Shown here: positions 1 to 5,572 of the stretch, one piece after another
Layout of the letters: every line of letters begins with the position of its first letter
Position numbering within the stretch: position 1 is the first letter of the stretch
Assembly (NCBI GenBank): GCA_022736495.1
Contig: DZCR01000142.1
Span: forward strand, 1-8,273
Length of the DNA: 8,273 bases
Direction: 5' to 3'
Origin: Desulfobacca acetoxidans
GTDB taxonomy: Bacteria; Desulfobacterota; Desulfobaccia; Desulfobaccales; 0-14-0-80-60-11
Position numbers and translations under genes: made by a program
Notes under the pieces: model-generated
Databases searched by the model: none
What the model saw: the letters and a program-made list of their open reading frames with translations, nothing else
Told to the model about the DNA's origin: nothing

Positions 1-93
1 TCGCGTAAATTTTTCTAACGCTTTATCGGAAAAAACTTTTGGCAATCGCTATAACCTTTGTCCCCAGGCTCTCCTTTAATTCCTTTCAGGTTC

Positions 94-120
94 TTGTTAT
101 GCCTTAATAATTAGTATAAA
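94..120 (+). promoter_or_regulatory. Possible sigma-70-type promoter of the kinase-regulator pair (weak)
   Basis: A TTGTTA box (94-99) and a TATAAA box (115-120) are separated by 15 nt, shorter than the ideal 17. If used, transcription would begin near 127, just after the possible TTG start at 122 and before the ATG at 152, which agrees with choosing the ATG. The rest of 1-151 is AT-rich and shows no gene and no sigma-54 GG-N10-GC pattern. This is a by-eye match only. Confidence 0.2.
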
Positions 121-151
121 GTTGCTTAATTCCCTCCAAACTTCACGGACT

Positions 152-1597
152 ATGCAGAAAGCTACCTTTAAAATCCGGCGCAAGATCATTATCGCCTTCC
201 TGTTCAGTCTCCTGTCGGTATTGATTTTTTCGGCGTTCAGCTTCCAGGTCCACCGGGAAATCGGCCATCGCCTGGGCCTCCTGGAACTTACCGACGATCT
301 GTTTCAAACTATCCTGGAGTTGCGCCGGGTGGAGAAAAATTTCTTTCTTTACCGGCAAATGGCCAGTTTCAACGAAGCCGAGACCTATCTGCAGCGCGTG
401 GAAGGTATTTATCGGAGCCATGAATCCGAGATCTTGCGATTGACGAAGACTCCAGGGGTCCCGCAGTTCCCCCTCATCCTGAATCGTTATCAGGAGATTC
501 TGGCCCGGATTAAAGCGCGGCTTAATCAGGACGGGGGCGGGCCTGGGAACCAGAATTTTGTTCCCTTGGAAGAAGCCCTGCGCCACCAGGGCCAGGAACT
601 GCTCAATATTACCGAAAACTGGGTAAAAGAAGAACGTCTCCTGATCGACCGCCTATTCCAGCGAGCCATGATCCTTTTCATCTTTTCCGTGGTGGTGTTC
701 TTGGCCCTGGGGATCGTGGTGGCCTTCTACCTTTCCCGGATGCTGGTGCAGCCCCTGGTCCAGATGCAGCAGGCCATGGACAAGATCGCCCACGGCGATT
801 TCACGCCCTTGCCGGAATCGGGTCCCGGCACCTCTTCAGAGGAATTCTTCGCCCTGTTCCGGGCCTTCAACCGCATGATTCACGAGCTCGAGGTGCATCA
901 GGACCAACTGGTGCAGTCCCGGAAAATTGCCGCGGTGGGCACCCTGACCTCGGGCATCGCCCATGAGTTGAACAACCCCATCAATAATATCGTGCTCACC
1001 GCGGAGTCGCTCAAGGAGGATTTTAAGGACCTGTCCCAGGATGAAGCCATGGGCCTGATCCAGGATATCTTGATCCAGTCCGAGCGGGCCTCGGATATCG
1101 TCAAAGGCCTCCTGGATTTCTCCCGGGCCGAGCACCCGGAATTTGAAGCCCTGCCCGTGGGTGCGGTCATCCAGGATACCTTGAAGCTGGTCCGCAACCA
1201 ACTCACCCTCTCAGGCATCCACGTGGAAGAGGATATCCCCCCGGACCTGCCGCCCATCTACGGTGAAAAGAAAAGTCTGCAACAGGTCTTCCTCAATTTA
1301 TTCATCAATGCCGTCCAGGCCATGCTGGACGGGGGCACCCTCAGTATCTCCGCCCACCCCTCCGCCGACGGGCAGTGGATGATCATTGACGTGGCCGACA
1401 CCGGGGTGGGTATCGACCCGGAACATCTCACCCGGATCTTTGATCCCTTCTACACCACCAAGCAAGTGGGCAGGGGCACCGGCCTGGGCCTGTCGGTGAC
1501 TTACGGCATTGTGGGAAAACACGGCGGCCATATCGAGGTCAAGAGCCGCGTCGGGGCGGGCACCACCTTTACCGTGACGCTCCCCCTCCATACATAG
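152..1597 (+). CDS. Membrane-bound sensor histidine kinase (HAMP, HisKA, HATPase), NtrB/ZraS-like
   Basis: Senses a signal at the membrane, autophosphorylates on His and passes the phosphate to the response regulator encoded next. Numbered from ATG152 (481 aa), it has a basic N-terminus, a first membrane helix (about 13-35), an extracytoplasmic mostly helical region (about 36-172) with no family I recognise, and a second membrane helix (about 173-196). A HAMP linker (about 195-248) follows. The HisKA H-box reads GIAHELNNP, with phospho-acceptor His271. The ATPase domain has N382/N386 in the N-box, DTGVGI at 416, FDPFYTTK, and GTGLGL at 442. No PAS or receiver domain is seen. A TTG at 122 would add ten residues. 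Neither start has a clear Shine-Dalgarno, so the ATG is preferred for its codon and its position after a possible -10 box. The regulator follows after 33 nt, presumably co-transcribed. The fold is certain; the signal is unknown. Confidence 0.93.
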   Translation: MQKATFKIRRKIIIAFLFSLLSVLIFSAFSFQVHREIGHRLGLLELTDDLFQTILELRRVEKNFFLYRQMASFNEAETYLQRVEGIYRSHESEILRLTKTPGVPQFPLILNRYQEILARIKARLNQDGGGPGNQNFVPLEEALRHQGQELLNITENWVKEERLLIDRLFQRAMILFIFSVVVFLALGIVVAFYLSRMLVQPLVQMQQAMDKIAHGDFTPLPESGPGTSSEEFFALFRAFNRMIHELEVHQDQLVQSRKIAAVGTLTSGIAHELNNPINNIVLTAESLKEDFKDLSQDEAMGLIQDILIQSERASDIVKGLLDFSRAEHPEFEALPVGAVIQDTLKLVRNQLTLSGIHVEEDIPPDLPPIYGEKKSLQQVFLNLFINAVQAMLDGGTLSISAHPSADGQWMIIDVADTGVGIDPEHLTRIFDPFYTTKQVGRGTGLGLSVTYGIVGKHGGHIEVKSRVGAGTTFTVTLPLHT

Positions 1598-1630
1598 CAT
1601 GATCCGTAACGGACAGGAATTTTACGTGCC

Positions 1631-2971
1631 ATGAACATTGCCATTGTGGATGACGAAGCGATCGTCCAGAAAAGGCTGCAGGCAACCCTGGAAAAAGACG
1701 GCCACAGTGTCAAGACCTATGGTTCGGGAGAGGATTTTCTCCGGGACCTGGAACTGGGCAATTTTGATCTGGTCTTTTTGGATGTAGTGCTGCCCGGCCT
1801 CAATGGCATGGAAGCCTTGCAGCAGGCCAAATCCCGGCTCCCCGAAGTCGAGGTCATCCTGATTACCGGCCACGCCTCCATCGATGCGGCCATCGGGGCC
1901 ATCAAAAAAGGCGCCTTTCACTATGTGGCCAAGCCCTTGAAGTTGGAAGAAATCCGCAATCTGACCCGCCGGGCCCTGGAACACAAGCGCCTTCTGGAAG
2001 AAAATCGCCAGCTCAAAGCCCGGCTGGAACCCCTGGATGGCTGGGGGGAGATGATCGGGGTCAGCCCCAAAATGAAGGAGGTCTTCCACGTTACCCGCAA
2101 AGTGGCCCCTTTGGACTGTAACGTCATCATCCAGGGGGAAAGCGGCACAGGCAAAGAACTGGTGGCCCGCCTCATCCACCGGGAGAGTGCCCGGCGCACC
2201 CGGCCCTTTGTGGCCTTTAACTGCGGCGGCTTCACCGAGGAGTTGATCGCCAGCGAGCTGTTCGGCTATGAGCGGGGGGCCTTCACCGGGGCCATCGCCA
2301 CGAAAATCGGCATCCTGGAAACCGCCCACCGGGGCACGGTATTCATGGACGAAATCGGCGATATGCCCCTGTCCATGCAGGGCAAACTCCTCCGGGTCAT
2401 CCAGGAGAACCAGATCACCCGGGTAGGGGGCAACCGGCCCATCCAACTGGACCTCAGGTTCATTGCAGCCACCAACAAAGACTTGAAACAGGCGGTGGCC
2501 AAGGGCCGCTTCCGGGAGGACCTCTACTTCCGCCTGAACGTGGTGCAAATCACTTTGCCCAGCCTCATGGAGCGCCCGGAAGACATCCCGCTGTTGATCC
2601 AGTACTTCTTGAACCTCTTCAGCCACAAATTCGCCAAACCCATCGGAGGCATCGACAAGGCCGCACGTTTGGTGCTGCGGGCCTATTCCTATCCCGGCAA
2701 TGTCCGGGAACTGCAAAACATCATCGAACGGGCCGTGGCCCTGGCGGAACGGGACATCGTGACCCTGGCGGATCTGCCCCCGGACCTCCAGGATTTTACC
2801 CCGGCCAATAACGGCCACTGGAATACCCTGGAGGAACAGGAACGGGATTACATCCGAAAAGTCCTGGAACACACCAATCACCAAGTGGGAGAGAGCGCCC
2901 GCATCCTGGATTTGCCCCGCACCACCCTCTGGCGCAAGATGAAAAAGTACGGCCTGTCCAAGACCTCATGA
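1631..2971 (+). CDS. Sigma-54-dependent NtrC-family response regulator
   Basis: A cytoplasmic transcription activator that opens sigma-54 promoters by ATP hydrolysis when phosphorylated. It is 446 aa, the usual length for the class. The receiver domain (about 1-115) has acidic D7/D8, phospho-acceptor D51 (LDVVLPG), T79 and K101. The AAA+ domain (about 140-375) has Walker A GESGTGKE at 169-176, the sigma-54-contacting GAFTGA loop at 216-221, and Walker B MDEIGD with D240/E241. A Fis-type helix-turn-helix closes the protein (about 400-443: GESARILDLPRTTLWRKM). All motifs are intact, so it should be functional. The start ATG has a modest AGGA at 1615-1618. It is the partner of the kinase upstream. 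A sigma-54-like promoter with dyads lies directly downstream, which suggests the unit starting at 3211 is its target. The family call is near certain; the target is inferred. Confidence 0.97.
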   Translation: MNIAIVDDEAIVQKRLQATLEKDGHSVKTYGSGEDFLRDLELGNFDLVFLDVVLPGLNGMEALQQAKSRLPEVEVILITGHASIDAAIGAIKKGAFHYVAKPLKLEEIRNLTRRALEHKRLLEENRQLKARLEPLDGWGEMIGVSPKMKEVFHVTRKVAPLDCNVIIQGESGTGKELVARLIHRESARRTRPFVAFNCGGFTEELIASELFGYERGAFTGAIATKIGILETAHRGTVFMDEIGDMPLSMQGKLLRVIQENQITRVGGNRPIQLDLRFIAATNKDLKQAVAKGRFREDLYFRLNVVQITLPSLMERPEDIPLLIQYFLNLFSHKFAKPIGGIDKAARLVLRAYSYPGNVRELQNIIERAVALAERDIVTLADLPPDLQDFTPANNGHWNTLEEQERDYIRKVLEHTNHQVGESARILDLPRTTLWRKMKKYGLSKTS

Positions 2972-3045
2972 AATGTAATGTAGGCCCCCTCGCCTGCCCA
3001 TGAACCGTTGATTCATGCAGCCCAAAACCTGTTTCACCACTTAGG

Positions 3046-3058
3046 TTTCAAAATGAAA
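3046..3058. promoter_or_regulatory. Dyad TTTCA-AAA-TGAAA, candidate activator-binding site 1
   Basis: A perfect 5-bp inverted repeat with a 3-nt centre, about 128 nt upstream of the -24 element of the sigma-54-like promoter at 3180-3195. That is a normal distance for an NtrC-type enhancer site. A further half-site, TGTTTCA, lies at 3030-3036, with its TTTCA 14 nt before this one. The near-copy at 3113-3125 is the main reason to take it seriously. Binding by the upstream regulator is inferred. Confidence 0.35.
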
Positions 3059-3112
3059 TAAGCCTTAAGCCTGCACTGCCCAACCTCTTTGGCCTTCCCC
3101 TGCTCAGTCTCA

Positions 3113-3125
3113 TTCCAATATGAAA
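3113..3125. promoter_or_regulatory. Dyad TTCCA-ATA-TGAAA, candidate activator-binding site 2
   Basis: Matches the dyad at 3046-3058 in nine of ten arm positions (one C for T in the left arm) with the same 3-nt centre. Centres are 67 bp apart, which is not a whole number of helical turns. It lies about 61 bp upstream of the centre of the -24 element. Two such sites in a 239-nt gap between a sigma-54 activator gene and a sigma-54-like promoter fit an enhancer arrangement. Confidence 0.33.
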
Positions 3126-3179
3126 CAACAACTCTCACCGCATTTTGTTATCTAACTGTTTTTAAAGAATAATTTGCAT

Positions 3180-3195
3180 TGGCCCGATTGGTGCA
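3180..3195 (+). promoter_or_regulatory. Sigma-54 (-24/-12) promoter-like element upstream of the Usp-TSUP unit
   Basis: TGGCCCG-N4-GTGCA compares well with the consensus TGGCACG-N4-TTGCA. The invariant GG (3181-3182) and GC (3193-3194) have the obligatory 10-nt spacing, and only two consensus positions differ. Context supports it: a sigma-54 activator gene ends 208 nt upstream and paired dyads lie between. One point against: transcription would start near 3206, leaving only about 5 nt before ATG3211 and cutting into the AAGGGA there. Confidence 0.5.
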
Positions 3196-3210
3196 TCTAC
3201 GTCAAGGGAC

Positions 3211-3675
3211 ATGAACAAGCGGGTGCTCTTAGCCATCGACCTAGATATGCCGGACTCCCGTGCCGCCTCCTATGCGGTGCAGTTGGCGGCGCGCCTGGGA
3301 TTATCCCTGGTGCTCATGGCGGTGCTGCCGCCGAACCCCGGGGACGCCGGTGAACCCGGTGACATTTCTCTGTCCGGCCTCAGAGAAGAGCAGAGCCTCT
3401 GGCTGGGGAAGGTCCGGGAGCGCTGCCAGCAAGAAGGGGTGAGCCTGGAGATCTTTTTAGCTGCCGGGGCCTTCTGCGCTGAAGTCCTGGCCTTCGCCCA
3501 AGTCCAGAACGGCTTGCAGTTCATGATCCTGGGGTGGCCCGAGGACGACCGCCGGGAGCGCTATCCCGGCTGCGCGGCCGCACTGAAAAGTCTGCATCAG
3601 CATATCGGCGGGGAAATTCTTTTGGTGCGAGGCCAGGGAAAAGTAACCCGCCTGACGGACCTGAACGTCACTTAA
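3211..3675 (+). CDS. Universal stress protein (UspA)-like protein lacking the classical ATP-binding motif
   Basis: A small soluble protein (154 aa) of the Usp fold, the usual length. The N-terminus (KRVLLAIDLDMPDSRAASYA) matches the first strand and helix of Usp domains, with D10 in the usual nucleotide-facing position. The C-terminal part (LQFMILGW, then GGEILLVRG) gives the last two strands. The family's ATP-binding G-2x-G-9x-G-S/T signature after the MILG strand is absent and replaced by an acidic/basic stretch (PEDDRRER), so it is probably not a classic ATP-binding Usp. The start at 3211 is the first possible one after an in-frame stop at 3163-3165 and is needed for the first strand, although AAGGG at 3204-3208 is unusually close. 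It is first in a unit with the permease 18 nt downstream. A regulatory or partner role for the transporter is inferred. Confidence 0.85.
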   Translation: MNKRVLLAIDLDMPDSRAASYAVQLAARLGLSLVLMAVLPPNPGDAGEPGDISLSGLREEQSLWLGKVRERCQQEGVSLEIFLAAGAFCAEVLAFAQVQNGLQFMILGWPEDDRRERYPGCAAALKSLHQHIGGEILLVRGQGKVTRLTDLNVT

Positions 3676-3685
3676 AGGAGGGGAG
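3674..3685 (+). promoter_or_regulatory. Strong ribosome binding site for the TSUP permease
   Basis: AAAGGAGGGGAG overlaps the stop codon of the Usp-like gene and sits 8-12 nt before ATG3694. This is the best ribosome binding site in the window and supports both the start and translation as one transcript with the upstream gene. Confidence 0.75.
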
Positions 3686-3693
3686 CGCTGCAC

Positions 3694-4626
3694 ATGTTTG
3701 ACCTTTATCTACCTTTGGCTGGAAACAGCACCAATATCCTGCTTCTCTTTGGTCTGGGGGGCGCCGTGGGTTTCCTCTCCGGGCTCTTCGGCGTGGGGGG
3801 CGGCTTTCTCATGACCCCGCTGTTGATCATGGTGGGCATTCCCTCCACCGTGGCGGCGGCCTCGGACTCCAATCAGATTGTGGCCGCGTCCACCTCCGGG
3901 ACTTTTGCCCATTACCGCCTGGGAAACGTGGACTTCAAGATGGGGCTCCTCCTCATTCTCGGCGGGGTGCTCGGGGGCACCGTGGGGGTGCAATTCATCA
4001 AGGTGCTCCGGGCCATGGGCAATGCGGACTTCGTCATCAAGATCACTTACGTGGTCATGCTCGGCGTCATCGGCTTCTATATGTTCATGGAAAGCCTCCA
4101 GAGCCTGCGCAAAAAACCGGTGGAATCCAAGCGGGTGGAGGCGACCCCGGCCAAAGTCTCCTTGTACAACCGCATGATCCAGGCGCTGCCCTACCAGATG
4201 CATTTTGACAAGTCGGGAGTTACCCTCTCTCCCCTGCTCCCCCTCATCCTGGGGGTGTTCGTGGGGATTCTGGCAGCCATCATGGGCGTAGGCGGTGGCT
4301 TCATTATGGTGCCGGTGATGGTTTATATGCTGCGCATGCCCATGCACGTGGTGGTGGGCACCAGCCTCTTTCAGATCCTCTTCACCTGCATCAACGTCAC
4401 CATCATGCAGTCCATCTCCAACCACACGGTGGACATGGTCCTGGCCATAATCCTGCTGCTGGGCTCCACCTTGGGGGCCCAGTTCGGGGTGCGCCTCAGC
4501 CGGCGGCTCAAGGCCGACCAGCTCAAGATTCTCCTGGCCTCCATCGTCTTGGTGGTGATGGTGCAGATGCTGGTGAGCCTGGTGCTCCCGCCCCATCTCC
4601 TGCTGGCGCACAAGGGTGGGCATTGA
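3694..4626 (+). CDS. TSUP-family membrane transporter (TauE/SafE type, putative sulfite/anion exporter)
   Basis: An inner-membrane permease of 310 aa. It shows the two-fold internal repeat of the TSUP (PF01925) family. The glycine-rich signature appears once in each half: GLFGVGGGFLMTPLL from residue 30 and MGVGGGFIMVPVM from residue 197. About eight hydrophobic segments are visible, split by a polar cytoplasmic-type loop (about 135-175, with RKKPVESKR). Known members export sulfite, sulfoacetate or related small organic anions, so the exact substrate cannot be read from sequence. Adjacency to a PF09608 protein is a pattern I recall from other proteobacteria. The start has a strong GGAGG site. 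The TGA stop (4624-4626) is 1 nt before the next gene's ATG, indicating translational coupling. Family is secure; substrate is open. Confidence 0.95.
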   Translation: MFDLYLPLAGNSTNILLLFGLGGAVGFLSGLFGVGGGFLMTPLLIMVGIPSTVAAASDSNQIVAASTSGTFAHYRLGNVDFKMGLLLILGGVLGGTVGVQFIKVLRAMGNADFVIKITYVVMLGVIGFYMFMESLQSLRKKPVESKRVEATPAKVSLYNRMIQALPYQMHFDKSGVTLSPLLPLILGVFVGILAAIMGVGGGFIMVPVMVYMLRMPMHVVVGTSLFQILFTCINVTIMQSISNHTVDMVLAIILLLGSTLGAQFGVRLSRRLKADQLKILLASIVLVVMVQMLVSLVLPPHLLLAHKGGH

Positions 4627-4627
4627 G

Positions 4628-5404
4628 ATGAAACGCATGGCATATCGTTCTCTCATGGTTACGGTGGTGATGCTGGGAGTGCTGCTGGCCAGGTCATTGG
4701 CGGCCCAAGGCGCTGAACCCACCCTCAAGGTATCTCCGGATAACGTGCAGATCGGCGCCTTCTTTTCCGGGCAGACAGTGACCGTGGAAGGTTCCATCCC
4801 TGCCGGGGCCCAAGCGGTCCTGGAGGTGGTTGGTCGCAGCGCGGATATACCCCTCATGCGCAAAGGCCGCCGCGGCTTTTTGTGGATGAACGTCGGCGAA
4901 ATCACAGTGCATGACGCCCCTTCCCTTTATTTAGTCATGAGCACCGCCAAAGAACTGCTCACCTCGACAACGGGGGCGGCCACCTGGGGGTACCAGTCCC
5001 TGGAGAAGCGCATAACTTTTTCCGGCGACATCGAACCGTCGGAGCGGCCATTGTTTATGAAGCAATTCCTGGAGCTCAAGGAAAGCGAAAATATCTACGC
5101 CACCTTTCCCGGGGCCTTGAAAGTTAAGGCCGCCGCCAGGGGACAAAACCCGGTGCAGGGGACGTTTTTCCTCCCCACCAACACCAAGCCTGACACCTAT
5201 AAGGTCATACTCTCGGTGATTACCGACGGCAAGGTGGTGAGTAGCGCCAGCACCGATCTGACGGTGGCCATGGTGGGCTTTCCGGCCCTGCTGGCGAACC
5301 TGGCTTTTCAGCACGGGGCCGCCTACGGGGTGATTGCGGTGGTCATCGCCATCGTCACGGGGTTTGCCATGGGCTTCCTCTTCAAGGGCGGCGGCGGGCA
5401 CTAA
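4628..5404 (+). CDS. PF09608 / TIGR02186 family membrane-anchored extracytoplasmic protein
   Basis: A 258-aa protein with an N-terminal signal-type segment (about 1-25: basic start, then LMVTVVMLGVLLA, then small residues near the AAQGA cleavage-like site). An extracytoplasmic beta-rich domain (about 26-228) and one C-terminal membrane helix (about 232-252) ending in KGGGGH follow. The family hallmark region is at 78-89 (RKGRRGFLWMNV), after a beta segment beginning with a Gly-rich turn (FFSGQTVTVEG). The family's function is unknown; it often accompanies TSUP transporters, so an accessory or assembly role is inferred. ATG4628 is preferred over GTG4616 because AAGGGTGG (4612-4619) sits at ideal spacing and MKR begins a normal signal sequence. 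GTG4616 would overlap the permease gene by 11 nt. Last gene of the tight unit; a gap with a hairpin follows. Confidence 0.9.
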   Translation: MKRMAYRSLMVTVVMLGVLLARSLAAQGAEPTLKVSPDNVQIGAFFSGQTVTVEGSIPAGAQAVLEVVGRSADIPLMRKGRRGFLWMNVGEITVHDAPSLYLVMSTAKELLTSTTGAATWGYQSLEKRITFSGDIEPSERPLFMKQFLELKESENIYATFPGALKVKAAARGQNPVQGTFFLPTNTKPDTYKVILSVITDGKVVSSASTDLTVAMVGFPALLANLAFQHGAAYGVIAVVIAIVTGFAMGFLFKGGGGH

Positions 5405-5485
5405 GGGACCCGGCATTTTTGTCTGGGCTTGTTTGCCTAAATCATTTATCGTGCTTAAATTTAACCATTAAGCCTGCTGCTCTTT

Positions 5486-5491
5486 AGGAGG
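5486..5491 (+). other. Orphan AGGAGG with no start codon behind it
   Basis: A consensus Shine-Dalgarno hexamer in the 168-nt gap. No ATG, GTG or TTG lies in the usual window after it; the next ATG is at 5573, beyond the inverted repeat at 5493-5533. The gene that starts at 5573 has only a weak GGA (5561-5563). It could be chance or part of a structured leader. Confidence 0.3.
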
Positions 5492-5492
5492 C

Positions 5493-5533
5493 GGGCCCGG
5501 GCTGAAGCCATACGGACGCCGCGCTCCGGGCCC
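5493..5533. repeat. Perfect 8-bp GC-rich inverted repeat (hairpin) in the gap before the dikinase-like gene
   Basis: GGGCCCGG (5493-5500) and CCGGGCCC (5526-5533) are exact reverse complements separated by 25 nt; a G-U pair can extend the stem inward. The stem would be very stable in RNA. It is followed by ATTTATAAAAG and not by a U-run, so it is not a clear Rho-independent terminator. It may be a 5' leader structure, a transcript-processing or stability element, or a regulator site. A 6-bp inverted repeat, GCTTAA-N9-TTAAGC, lies just upstream at 5453-5473. I see no gene in 5405-5572. Confidence 0.5.
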
Positions 5534-5572
5534 ATTTATAAAAGCCTCATCTGGTAACTTGGAAAAAATCGC

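Noticed and set aside
1622..2884. Long open frame on the minus strand opposite the response regulator (420 codons)
   Set aside because: The + strand here encodes a fully motif-complete NtrC-family protein. The minus frame has no recognisable domain and reflects the GC-rich codon pattern.
2999..3017. Inverted repeat CATGAA-N7-TTCATG just after the response regulator gene as a terminator
   Set aside because: The stem is 6 bp and AT-rich with no T-run after it, so it does not look like a Rho-independent terminator. It could be a weak binding site, but it has no second copy.
3065..3074. The 10-mer TTAAGCCTGC occurs in both intergenic gaps (also at 5468-5477)
   Set aside because: A shared 10-mer between two gaps of this size is plausible by chance, and the surrounding bases do not match.
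3709..4905. Long minus-strand open frame opposite the permease (398 codons)
   Set aside because: It is a His/Gln-rich translation with no fold signature, as expected from the complement of a membrane-protein gene. It also spans the junction of two well-supported + genes.
5395..5420. CGGG/CCCG stem overlapping the PF09608 stop codon, followed shortly by five Ts, as a terminator
   Set aside because: Only 4 bp of pairing with a 10-nt loop, and a mismatch before the T-run. Too weak to annotate.
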